From the NCBI RefSeq assembly GCF_028476545.1, contig NW_026731898.1, positions 415,001-479,000 on the forward strand: DNA of 64,000 nt, given 5' to 3'. Under the pieces are notes generated by a model. It saw only the letters and a program-made list of their open reading frames with translations, was not told the DNA's origin and searched no databases. Origin of the DNA: Physella acuta (Eukaryota; Mollusca; Gastropoda; Physidae). How positions within the stretch are numbered: the first letter of the stretch is position 1; each line of letters opens with the position of its first letter. Shown here piece after piece: positions 40,526-50,729 of the stretch. A program made the position numbers and the translations under genes.

Positions 40526-40747
40526 ATTTTTGTTTGCTTTCTATCACGAAGACGCTGGTTTACTTAAAAACAGTGGGCTCAGAAAGAAAAAAAAAGAATT
40601 TTTGAAAGGATTATTTTAGGTTCCTTTACAAAATGGAACTTTAAACTGTTGTCTGAAATTAAAGACGAGAATTTAATATCCACGTGATATAACATACCTT
40701 GCGGGGATATCATACTCTATGTGCACACAATGGCTTAGGGGATTGGG

Positions 40748-40965
40748 GATGGCTGAATCAACAGTTTGGTCGAATGGTAGAGCGTTCAGCTACTAGCTCA
40801 TAGGCCTCGGTTCGGACATGTAAATTAAGTACGTCCATGAGTCCCCCAACCTCTGATGGTTACCTGACGTTAAAGTAAAAAAAAAAAAACGGTTGCGCAT
40901 AAAGCTGACTACACCTTCCCCTCATTGGCCGAGATCAAGAAACATTATAAAAACTACTTCATCTG
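40748..40965 (+). mobile_element. tRNA-derived SINE, diverged
   Basis: Head AGTTTGGTCGAATGGTAGAG resembles a different tRNA parent from the other copies. B-box region CTCGGTTCGGACATG. Body diverged but alignable (GAGTCCCCCAACCTCTGATG, AACTACTTCATCTGC) with an A-run inside. Begins about 220 bp outside the right arm of the big inverted repeat. Confidence 0.7.
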
Positions 40966-40996
40966 CAATATAGTTAGGTCTAGAAAGGGAGCTCTA

Positions 40997-41343
40997 CTTT
41001 TTACTTTCTCGCATATACGAAGTATAGAGAAAGTCTTGTAATCGTGAAAAAAAATCGACGTTTTACACCTCACTGATACAGAAAAACATAATTTTGCAAT
41101 CTGTGTCTGTGTCTGTGTGTGTGTGTGTGTGTCTGTATGTGTGTGTGTGTGTGTGTGTGTGTAAAAACGATAACTGTTTTATTTGGCGTTCGCTTGGTGT
41201 GCAATTCTTTTTTCTACGAGATTCTGTTCTATTTCTAAAACTTTAAGTAATTAAAAATCATGTCTATATTCCGAGTTGCCATCCCACGTAGTGTTATATA
41301 AGAATATTCGAGAAAGCTTAGGGGAGATCACTCCCGGTTTATT
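40997..41343 (+). repeat. ACTTTCTC-hairpin repeat family, copy A (internally deleted)
   Basis: Begins with TTTTTACTTTCTC, a short spacer and GAGAAAGT (an 8-bp inverted repeat), then a (GT)n tract at 41101-41162, and ends GGGGAGATCACTCCCGGTTT. Lacks about 345 bp of the middle present in the other two copies. Confidence 0.8.
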
Positions 41344-41615
41344 ATTTTCTGTCGTTCGATAGACATAGCTCGACCGCCTTAGCTTACATCTATTCCTTGT
41401 TAGGTTTCGCTATTTAATCCCTATATTCATGCCGGCCATAATTACTTTAAAACGAGGCTTGGATTATAAAAACATGTAATTTTTGAAAATGTCCTACGTC
41501 ATAGCTACCGCGGCCAATGTCAAGGTCAAACGAGATCATAAAGGAAACTGCTCCTAACGTCATAAACACTAACTTGTAGATACGCCAGACAGCGCATGCC
41601 TGAACGCTTTTCAAT

Positions 41616-41726
41616 CAGTGTTTTTTCCTTTTATTCCAGACTTTTATCCGGGGGGCGGTGTGGTAGACATATTTCGGGGGGGGGGGGGGGGCGCTCTCGC
41701 TGAAGACATGACTGGAAGAAACTACG
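41616..41726 (+). mobile_element. hAT-type miniature element, CAGTGTTTCTTCC family, exact TSD
   Basis: Exact TSDs TTTTCAAT at 41608-41615 and 41727-41734. Starts CAGTGTTTTTTCC, ends GACTGGAAGAAACTACG. G-run in the centre. This copy fixes the family ends and 8-bp target size. Confidence 0.85.
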
Positions 41727-42140
41727 TTTTCAATGTCAAGGTCGAGAGTGGGTGATTTCAATGACAAGCCTGCTGAAGGGATCTGCTTAAATTATTTTTT
41801 GGGGGGAGTGGGAGGGTGAAGAAGCGACTTGTTCATTTAGCATGAGACGGATATCACGTTGAACCACTGTGAATGTTTTGTCCTGCGTTGTTTATGAAAT
41901 CCTGTGCGTGAACCAAATAGGCGCTGGGTTTTGTTCTAGTAGTTGTAGGCGGGGTAGTTGGACAGAAAGGGTGCCCGAGTGTGATGTAACTCACTCGTGA
42001 TCAGATGGTCTTTAAGGGTGAGTGGGCGTTGGGCCTTCAGGGTGGGGCGAGGTAGGTGTAGAGCCTTGTGGGTGGGGGTGGGTGGGGAAGGGTTTGTGTA
42101 ATGGGGCGATGTGGGAGTAAGGCCTAGTGTGTGGGTTGGG

Positions 42141-42447
42141 TGTGGGGTCTTGTGGGTGGGGCGGGGTGTGTGGGGCCTTGTGGGTGGGGCGGGGTGTGTG
42201 GGGCCTTGTGGGTGGGGCGGGGTGTGTGGGGCCTTGTGGGTGGGGCGGGGTGTGTGGGGCCTTGTGGGTGGGGCGGGGTGTGTGGGGCCTTGTGGGTGGG
42301 GCGGGGTGTGTGGGGCCTTGTGGGTGGGGCGGGGTGTGTGGGGCCTTGTGGGTGGGGCGGGGTGTGTGGGGCCTTGTGGGTGGGGCGGGGTGTGTGGGGC
42401 CTTGTGGGTGGGGCGGGGTGTGTGGGGCCTTGTGGGTGGGGCGGGGT
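42141..42447 (+). repeat. 28-bp G-rich minisatellite, 11 near-identical units
   Basis: Unit CTTGTGGGTGGGGCGGGG followed by TGTGTGGGGC, essentially perfect across all copies. Because 28 is not a multiple of three, all frames stay open and give false ORFs on both strands. Each unit has four G-runs, so the strand can form quadruplexes. Confidence 0.95.
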
Positions 42448-42907
42448 ACAAACTTCACTCCAAGAAGCCAAAAAATTTGTGCAGCATGATTTATGTATGC
42501 GTAATGCTGCGTAACGTCATGCACGGGGTTATTTGAAATTTATTAAAAGACAGCGCCGCAGGTTTACTGCTGCTACGTGACCGCACGACTGCGCAGCTTA
42601 GAGGGAACGTAGGTAGGGGGTGGGGTGCGATGTGATTTGATGTTAGACAAGAGAGAAGCTATACAGAACAGCTCAAGACCAATCTACACGTTTGAATATC
42701 TTAAGCGACCTCTTGCTGTGAACGGGTTATGTTGCCACCCCTGCTTCCACAACATATGGAATAAACGAGAGGTCGATCATAAAGAACGTCACACATATGG
42801 GAGGGGTAGGGAATGGGCTACTTTGAGGTGGGGCTGAGCTGGTAATATTGGGGAAACAGGTGGTGTATTTGAAAGGGATTGAGGTGGTGTAATTCATAAT
42901 ATTTTCC

Positions 42908-43216
42908 GTTAGTGCCTAAGACACATGGAGCAGATGAAGTAGCGCTCATCTGTTTCAATTACTTCGGCATACAGGGCAGAGGAGTAGCGAGGGTGATGGG
43001 AGGCGGGGGTGGGGACATATGTCCCCGGGCGCCGACCTTAGGGGGCGCCAAAATGGGTTGGAAAAATAAATTGAAAGCTTGAGTGGGGGTGCAAATCAAA
43101 ATATTGAAGGGGGGGGGTGAAAATCGAAATCTTGATGGGGGGTGCAAATCGAAAGTTTGTCCCCGGGCGCCGGGAAGGGTCGCTACGCCTCTGATACAGG
43201 GGGATTGTGTGAATAT
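42908..43216 (-). mobile_element. tRNA-derived SINE fragment split by a hAT miniature element
   Basis: Reverse body fragment GGAGCAGATGAAGTAGCGCT and CTTCGGCATACAGGG, interrupted by 42977-43193, resuming as ATACAGGGGGATTGTGTG, then lost. Confidence 0.75.
42977..43193 (-). mobile_element. hAT-type miniature element, CAGAGGCGTAGCGACCC family
   Basis: Exact TSDs ATACAGGG at 42969-42976 and 43194-43201. Ends CAGAGGAGTAGCGAGGG and GGGTCGCTACGCCTCTG. Interior has CCCCGGGCGCC twice and G-runs. Inserted in a SINE body. Confidence 0.88.
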
Positions 43217-43383
43217 ATAACTTCAGCTTTTAAATTAATTGAATTCTTCTTTGTATTCAGTACAGTTAATGCACAAATTAAGTGTACTCGGTGCAGTGTG
43301 GAGTGATCGACTTGGATCCAACCTAGCTAAAACGACTCTGTCTAGATCTGTGTTGTGAAATAACACTCTATGTTAACTTTGCT

Positions 43384-43543
43384 CAGTGTTTCTTCCAGAC
43401 TGTTTTCTCCGGGGGGGGGGGGGGGGCGGATACTAATAAAAAATAAATGTATATATTTTCCATTTCGTTTTGGGTATTGCGGGTAGACTTTCTTCGGGAG
43501 GAGACACCCCCCCCCCCCGAAGAGATATCCGGATGAAACTCTG
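43384..43543 (+). mobile_element. hAT-type miniature element, CAGTGTTTCTTCC family
   Basis: Starts CAGTGTTTCTTCCAGAC, ends CCGGATGAAACTCTG. TSD ACTTTGCT / ACTTTAGT matches 6 of 8. Long G- and C-runs inside. Confidence 0.75.
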
Positions 43544-43559
43544 ACTTTAGTGAGTAACT

Positions 43560-44980
43560 GAGTGTACTGAAACCTTAGAGCTAAGTTTAGAAGTCTTTCT
43601 CTTTAAGCTTAACACAGGCAGGTGACATAAGAGGGATCGTAGTCGTACTATTTTTCAACATGTGCAAGGTTTTATTCGATACTACACACAGCGAAATGTT
43701 GTGATTTGATGTACATTCTAGAGACGTGTACACATGTCATTAATGTGGCATTTGCTTGTCATTGCTTGACATCAGCAATACATTTTAATACGTTAACCAA
43801 GTAAAATATGTCTTGTGCAAATATTTGATCAATATTTATTCGATTGTTGGCCAAGATTGTGTGCATGGGGGTGGGGTTGTTTCATATGAGAGGGGTTCGT
43901 GACGATGGGTGGGGGCTACTAGAATGAAGACCACGGCCGCAGTTTTTAAATTAATTCGTGAAATAAAAAAAAAACTTCACACGTTTCAACGAATAAACGC
44001 CAACGTATGTATCAAAATATGCATTAAAAAGCTCAAAAATAGTTTGAAAGTCCGAATTCTATTTTTTTAAAGTCTCAACACACACTGAATAGACGTGTAG
44101 ACCTGTCGATATAGAAGTAATTTAACATTCGATTAATCATTTCTAGTACTAATACACTCAGAAATGGACTTTAAAACCAGTCTAATTAGAATTGATTCAA
44201 CATTCGAACATACATTTCTGTATAGAAGTGATTCAACACTCGAACATACATTTCTGGTACTAATACACCCAGAAAAGGACTTTTAAACCAGTCTAAATAG
44301 AAATGATTTTACAGTATTAAGGAATTGAATGGTCTTAGGTGGGGGAAGGGGTCGTCGCTTGAATGGTGACTTAATTATAGGTGGGTCACGTTTTTAGAAG
44401 GTGGGGTATAAAAATAAAAAGTGAAGGGGTGGGCCTCTTATTTAAGGAACTGTTTTAAGGTGGCAAGGAGGGGGGGGGCTTGGTTTAAAGTGGCATGTTT
44501 TTGTAACAGAAAAAAAATGTATAAATACATTTTTTTTTTTTGCATTGCCTTTGGATATGGACCTTTAGGGAAATCCGACCTGCGAACAGAACTAGCGATA
44601 GGCATAATTAATGTGTTCCGAGACACCTTGCTAGATATCTTTTAACCTGGAGAGGGAGGGGGTGTGTGCATGATTGTAATGTTATGCCAACACATCCACA
44701 CAACGTTACGCTTTTTCTCCCCTCTGTTACCTGAACTTGTCTGAAATGTATTCTAACAAACGGACAAGGTGAAGCGGTGTACACCGACACTCGGATACGC
44801 TCCAGTGATCTCCAGAAATAGATCCCGACGGCCACACCTCGGTGAAGCGACAGTAGGCATATACCTGCCGGCTAGGCTTCAAGTCATCTGAAGTCATCTG
44901 TGTGGGACGTGCAACTGGGGGCGGGGGGGGGGGCGCACACCCATTATGTCATAGTGTTGATTTAAACTGTAAATAATTAT
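43560..44980. other. Intergenic sequence with short local duplications
   Basis: Around 44110-44310 an ATTCAACATTCGAACATACA / TTTCTGGTACTAATACAC motif occurs about three times. Otherwise no supported feature. Confidence 0.5.
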
Positions 44981-44984
44981 GTAA

Positions 44985-45126
44985 CTCGAAAAAAAGGAGA
45001 AAGAAAAAAAAAGTAAAAGTATATATTGTCTAAATAAATTATATTTCGTTCGGGGAAGGGGGCGGTAGATAGTCCAGGGGGGGGGGGGGGTATGACAACT
45101 CGAAGAGATGCCTGAAAGAAACGGTG
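44985..45126 (-). mobile_element. CAGTGTTTCTTCC-family fragment (reverse)
   Basis: The right end GCCTGAAAGAAACGGTG at 45126 and the internal AAATTATATTTCGTTCGGGG match the copy at 29825 in reverse-complement layout. The left end is not resolved. Confidence 0.5.
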
Positions 45127-45207
45127 GGTCGTAGAGACACAGTCTGCCCACATGAAAGACTGGAGTTCGATTCATGGATACACATTATGAACTGAGTATA
45201 AGAGGCG

Positions 45208-45895
45208 TTTTTACTTTCTCGTATATACGAAGTATAGAGAAAGTCTTGTAATCGTGCAAAAAAATTTTTTGCAAATCTCGACGTTTTGCATCTCACTGAT
45301 ACGGAAAAACATAATTTTGCAATCTTGTCCGTATGTCTGTGTGTCTGTGTGTGTGTCTGTGTGTGTGTGTGTCCGTGTGTAAACACGATAACTTGAGTAC
45401 CGTTACAGCTAGGTTGATGAAATTTCATATATAAGTATTTTATCAAAATCGTAGATCCGTATCAACTTTTGAGCGATTTCTGACAACCGGAAGTGGTACT
45501 TTTTCTACTTTGAATTTTTCAAAAGCCTATAACTTGAGTACTATTTCAGATAGATAAATGAAATTTCACATGTAAGTAAAAGATCTAATTCTCTACCTTC
45601 TGTTAAATTTTGAGTAATTTCCGTTGACCGGAAGTAGTAATTTACGCTACTTCCGATTTCTCAAAAAACTAATGTAAATTTTTAAAGTAATAATAATATT
45701 GCGCACTATTATGCGCTTTTTTATTTCTCGTTCACTTGGTGTGCAATTAATTTGTCTACGAGATTTTATTCTATTTTTAAAACTTTAAGTATTTAAAATG
45801 GATTAAAAATCATGTCTATAGCCCGAGTTCCCATCCCCTGTTATTTTATATAAGAATATTCGAGAAAGTTTAGGGGAGATCACTCCCGGTTTATT
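45208..45895 (+). repeat. ACTTTCTC-hairpin repeat family, copy B (full)
   Basis: About 688 bp. After the 5' hairpin and (GT)n come two related blocks of about 150 bp, each with ATAACTTGAGTAC, ATGAAATTTCA, TTTTGAG and GACCGGAAGT-type sequence. The 3' end has a GGGAG/CTCCC hairpin. No ORF, no terminal inverted repeats. Class unknown. Confidence 0.85.
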
Positions 45896-45926
45896 TTTTT
45901 AACATTTGGGTCCTCGATAATTTACC

Positions 45927-46060
45927 TTTTTACTTTCTCGTATATACGTAGTATAGAGAAATTATTGTAATCGTGCAAAAAAAAAATCGAGATTTTTACA
46001 GATCTCGACGTTTTACACCTCACTGATACGGAAAAACATAATTTTGCAATCTTGTCCGTA

Positions 46061-46100
<40 letters not shown>

Positions 46101-46591
46101 TGTGTGTAAACACGATAACTTGAGTACCGTTACAGCTAGGTTGATGAAATTTCATATATAAGTATTATATCAAAATCGTAGATCCGTATCAACTTTTGAG
46201 CGATTTCCGACAACCGGAAGTGGTACTTTTTCTACTTTCAATTTTTCAAAAGCCTATAACTTGAGTACTATTTCAGATAGATAAATGAAATTTCACATGT
46301 AAGTAAAAGATCTAATTCTCTACCTTCTGTTAAATTTTGAGTAATTTCCGTTGACCGGAAGTAGTAATTTACGCTACTTCCGATTTCTCAAAAAACTAAT
46401 GTAAATTTTTAAAGTACTAATAATATTGCGCACTATTATGCACATTTTGTTTCGGCGTTTGTTTGGTGCGCAATGTTTTTTATGAGATTCTATTCTATTT
46501 TTAAAAGTTTAAGTAATTAAAAATCATGTCTACATTCCAAGTTATATAAGAATATTCGAGAAAGTTTAGGGGAGATCACTCCCGGTTTATT
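45927..46591 (+). repeat. ACTTTCTC-hairpin repeat family, copy C (near full)
   Basis: A direct copy of the element at 45208, starting only about 30 bp after it ends, with over 90% similarity by eye. A short block near the 3' end (CCCATCCC region) is missing. A recent local duplication or two insertions side by side. Confidence 0.85.
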
Positions 46592-46984
46592 TGACGATAT
46601 TGTAGGGATAGAGGTTCAAGGAAAATGACGAAAGATATTTTTATGTTTTCAAAAAACAAAAATGGCAAAGGCGTTAATTTACGTCAAAATTGTGGGTTTT
46701 TGAGAGAGGGGTTGATTAATTTTGTGACGTCATTTTAGTGCAACGAGTGGCAACAGATAATAAACGTTGGCTGAGTTTGCGTGACGTCAGTTGAGGACTA
46801 GATCTTTGTATCATATGTCATATTAAATGCATAAAAAATAATTTAAAAACACTTTTCTTTTTTTTTTCCAGAGGTTATTGATCATGAACATAAACAAGCC
46901 AGGTTTTTTCTTTATTAAATTAGAAACATAAAAACATATGCAGCTTAATTCTGTAGAAAAGTAAAGTTTTTTTTCGAACCTGAA

Positions 46985-47205
46985 CGTCGATGGGGGAAAG
47001 TGAAGAAAAGTTCACCTGTTTCTGTGACCTAGGCATATGAAGAGATAGTATGGTCAGTACTATGCCTAGCTGCCTTTGCTTTCCCTAACGTGAGTTAGGT
47101 ACCTATCAGAGCTGGGTGGACTCACGGACGTTCTAATGACTTGGATTCGAATTCCAGACTTGTTAGCAGTCTAGCTCTCTATCGCTAGGCCACGCCGTCC
47201 CACAG
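46985..47205 (-). mobile_element. tRNA-derived SINE, full length
   Basis: Reverse copy with the complete body and head: TCCCTAACGTGAGTTAGGTA, GAGCTGGGTGGACTCACGGA, B box complement GGATTCGAATTCC, A box complement CTATCGCTAGGCCACGCCG. It serves as a reference copy for the family. Confidence 0.9.
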
Positions 47206-47237
47206 CTTAACTAACTAGTTGTCAAAATTGTTGTTAT

Positions 47238-47333
47238 AATAGGGCTTGTAAGTAGGTCACCAACCAGTTCTATGGCTAATGCAGGTTCTATTGAACCGTA
47301 GAACTGGTTGGTGACCTACTTACCAGCCCTATT
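47238..47333. repeat. Hairpin miniature element, copy 2
   Basis: Arms 47238-47275 and 47296-47333 pair at 36 of 38 positions around a 20-nt loop. Same arm sequence as the copy at 20481. The loops align only when one is reversed (GCAGGTT versus AACCTGC), so the two copies lie in opposite orientation. It sits about 35 bp from a full-length SINE. Confidence 0.85.
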
Positions 47334-47394
47334 GGTTACAAGTAGAATAAAGTTTGTAAACATGTCTTGAATTGTGTTAATGTATTTTACTATC

Positions 47395-47460
47395 GGCCCC
47401 CACCCCGAAATTAGTACCCCCTCCCTCCCGGAGTAAAAAAAAAGCCTGAAAGAAACACTG
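47395..47460 (+). mobile_element. CAGTGTTTCTTCC-family fragment
   Basis: C-rich sequence ending GCCTGAAAGAAACACTG at 47460; the left half is missing. Confidence 0.55.
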
Positions 47461-47966
47461 CTACAACCTCCTCATTTTTTAATTATCCTAGACATGACCC
47501 CCTCCGCCTCCGCAGTATCCCTATAATCTGCCCATTCTTCAAGTGCCCTGAGGCCTTCAAGATTTCCTAACTTGAAATCTCGCGAGAAGTGTATGGCAAT
47601 GACGCGACGAATACATTAGTGCAGTGAAATAGAACCAACTACGTGACTAGATGAGATGTATGGCAGACGGCACTTATTCAGATCGTGACAAATCGGAAAG
47701 TCAACGGAGTGTAACGGACAAACACGAGCCTCGCTTTCGCCCAGTAAGGATTACAACACACACTCAAAAAGCTCTTTTGAAAAAATGAATATTTAAAGTG
47801 CATAGTCCTGAAATTGTCAATTTACTAAACATAAGTCATGAATGAAGAATGAATAGAATGAAATGTGTGATTTGGAATGCTATTAAGAAGAATTTAAGAA
47901 ATGTCAGTAAAACATGTTTTGGAATGCTAAAAAGTGAAATGTCAGTAAGAATGTGCGTTTTGGAAA

Positions 47967-48074
47967 GGGGTCGTCCATAAATGACGTCACACTCGTAAGG
48001 GGGGGGGGGGGGTCCGTAATTTTGTGACGGTGTGTGATGAAGTGGGGGGGGGGGGTCAGATAGTGTGACGTCAC
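47967..48074 (+). mobile_element. Miniature element with CATAAATGACGTCA end, copy 2
   Basis: Starts GGGGTCGTCCATAAATGACG, with G-runs and TTTTGTGACGGTGTGTGA inside matching the copy at 19990 in reverse. The right end stops at GTGTGACGTCAC, so it is truncated or diverged. Confidence 0.6.
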
Positions 48075-48757
48075 ATGTTTGCATTATAATAAAGCAATGT
48101 TAGAAAACTAATTTTAGCCGTTATTTCGCGTTTTAGAAAACTGTTTAAAAAATTGTAATAGGTATTGATCAAAATACTCTATGTTGACAGAGTTCTGACA
48201 AGATTTTGGAAAAATTTGAACAGCAATTCAACATTAAAAATATGTTTTGGAATGGAATGAAGTGGGAATGTCAGTAAATCATAACCAGGGGTATAGTTCC
48301 GAGTGTTCGTACACAAACGCCGTCATGCTCCTATGGGAAAGTGGGGGGGGGGGTGGTCAAATGTAGTGACTACGTGTGCTGAGGATGCAAGGGCAGCGCT
48401 CATGAGTTTTATATTTTATTTTTGCGCTTTTTTTTTCTATTTTTTTTGTGTGCTAACAATGTTTGATCATTTTTGCGCCAGCTCAGTTAACATTTTAGGA
48501 ACACAATTCATCAATATCATTCATATGGATCACACACATGTGCAGCATAGAGACGCCACCACACCTATCTCGGTTGTGGACGATTCCACCAAAGTTTGGT
48601 CCACGATATTAAATTTGGGATGCTTCTGCTTCACTGACAAATGATCTTTTCCCATTTTGTTTTATCCTGTCTGACACGCCTTTCGTTTCTTATTATTACT
48701 TTTTGACTAACTTAACATAATTGTCTCTTATGGGGTCGCTTTGGACTCAGCCACAAG

Positions 48758-48911
48758 CAATGTTCCCTCTAAACTGCGCGGTTGCACATGAGATTTGAGC
48801 TGACGCGCAGTGATTTTGTAAAATAAATATATCCTTGTATAAGACTTTCAGAACAGCGCGCACAGAAAATACATTTTGCACATTAACTTTTTCCCCTTAA
48901 AGGGAACATTG
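48758..48911 (+). mobile_element. hAT-type miniature element, CAATGTTCCCTCTAA family, exact TSD
   Basis: Exact TSDs GCCACAAG at 48750-48757 and 48912-48919. Ends CAATGTTCCCTCTAAACTGC and TTAAAGGGAACATTG. A diverged partial relative ends near 42613 (GAGGGAACGTAGG). No ORF. Confidence 0.88.
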
Positions 48912-48919
48912 GCCACAAG

Positions 48920-49760
48920 ATTCAGTAACTAAGTGCGATAACAATGAAAATTCAAAGTGATCAAAGTTACTGGGTGTTGCCTCCCCTTTCATGTCGCTCA
49001 GTTACTGTTGCTACTAAGCTCTTTCTGACACATCAATTCACTTACTCATTACACTCCTAACGCTTGACTTTATCCCTGAACTTGAAACTTAAACTTCATC
49101 GAACATAATTGAACCTAAATGTAACTGTTTTGTTGCTTTCATTTAATTTTAGTCACGGCTTCTCTACACACTCTTTCCTCCATTTTCCAGGCAGACTTAA
49201 CATAATACTGTCAAAGGAGGTTTGTTATTTCCTTCCTTTCTAGATGTTTCTGAAGTTAGTCAGGTATGTGTCTTTAAATAGCTACCATGCCAAATCGGTT
49301 GCAACTTTTTCGTGGTGTTTCTTTCCCACCAACTATTAAACCCATATAGCCAGTTATCAATAGAGAAACGTATCAGTCAACCATAGCTAAACACTAACAA
49401 TGCAGTCAATATGTAGTTGTCTATAACTTATGAAATAAATAATTTTTATCATCTCTTCATCTTCAGAGTTATAGACCTATTACATAAAAAAATAAAATGT
49501 TACTACAGTTATAAACTATAAACTAGAATTGCATTGTCATCAGAACTACAGACTCTAAAATAAAACATATTTAATTAAATCAAGTCAAAGTTCACACACT
49601 TCAAATATATTTTATTATTTCAAAGTTCAGTCTAGAAGGGGCAAGCAACTAAAATAGTTAAAACAAAAACACACTGGTTTTAAAATGGGAAACAAATACA
49701 GGAATTAAAAAAAAATTATAAGGTTAAAAGAGAACATTAGACCAGTTATGTTTAGATTTA
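48920..49760. other. AT-rich sequence with no feature seen
   Basis: No ORF or repeat that I can support. Confidence 0.5.
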
Positions 49761-49929
49761 GGGTTCAGAGTGCTCTGGGGTGTGTAGTTACTGGGGTGTT
49801 TTGGTTTGGAGTGTACTGTGGTGTCTACTGTTGTGTGCTGAGGTGGGTGGGGTACTTGAGTGTGCAGGGAAGTAAAATGGAGTGTTGAATGTGGTGTGCT
49901 GGGGTGTGTAGTGTGAGGTCTTCTGGAGA

Positions 49930-50210
49930 GGGTTAGTGTTCTAGTGTATTGGGGTGTATAGTGTATTGGGGTATATAGTGTATTGGGGTGTATAGTGTAT
50001 TGGAGTGTATAGTGTATTGGGGTATATAGTGTATTGGAGTGTATAGTGTATTGGGGTATATAGTGTATTGGGGTGTATAGTGTATTGGGGTGTATAGTGT
50101 ATTGGGGTGTAGTGTATTGGGGTGTATAGTGTATTGGGGTGTATAGTGTATTGGGGTGTATAGTGTATTGGGGTGTATAGTGTATTGGGGTGTATAGTGT
50201 TCTGAGGTTT
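49930..50210 (+). repeat. 17-bp GGGGTGTATAGTGTATT minisatellite
   Basis: About 16 units, GGGGTGTATAGTGTATT, with a few GGGGTATATA or GGAGTG variants and one deleted unit. A looser GGGGTGT-rich zone precedes it from about 49770. Confidence 0.9.
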
Positions 50211-50489
50211 GTGTAGTATGAAAAGAATATTCATTTTTTTTTAATGACATAAAACGTAGAGAAAACAAATTGTAATTTTAGAATAAAAATATAACTTCCA
50301 GTTTTAAAAAAAAGTGAATATAAAATTGAAAATGGCACTGTATTTATCATCAAAATGCTAACAAAATATATCACCGTAAAAATAAATCTGCAAAAAGGAA
50401 TAATCTTCAAATAAATAACTTAACCATCCATTGTTGTCATACAAGCCATCTAATGAAAGACTAAAAACACCATTGGTGTTCAAATGGTA

Positions 50490-50720
50490 TCAACAGGTAA
50501 TAACATAAGGACATACATATATATAGGCTGTCATTATTTAACATCATAAGGACATGCACACACAAGCTGTCATTTAACATTATAAAGACATAGGCTGTCA
50601 TTATTTAACATTATAAGGACACACCAATATATGGACTGTCATTATTTGACATTTATATATAAGAACATACTATTATAGGCTGTCATTATTTGTTGCAACA
50701 TGATAAGAACATAGCAATAT
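50490..50720. repeat. GGCTGTCATTATTTAACAT tandem repeat
   Basis: Five units of about 40-48 bp with ATAAGGACATA and GGCTGTCATTATTTAACAT, 3' of the SLC35C1-like gene on its strand. Confidence 0.7.
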
Positions 50721-50729
50721 CCAGGTTGA

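Noticed and set aside
41936-42536. Overlapping Pro/His- and Gly/Trp-rich ORFs on both strands
   Set aside because: By-products of the 28-bp repeat, open in all frames because the unit is not a multiple of three.
45208-46591. Two direct copies of about 690 bp considered as paired long terminal repeats
   Set aside because: Only about 30 bp separate them, there is no internal region, primer site or coding sequence, and a third deleted copy stands alone at 40997.
48303-48644. 113-codon ORF
   Set aside because: It runs through a G-run and a T-rich segment, has no recognisable domain and no splice partners. Its TTGTCAGTGAAGCAGAAG-type tail recurs at about 1570, which suggests repeat sequence.
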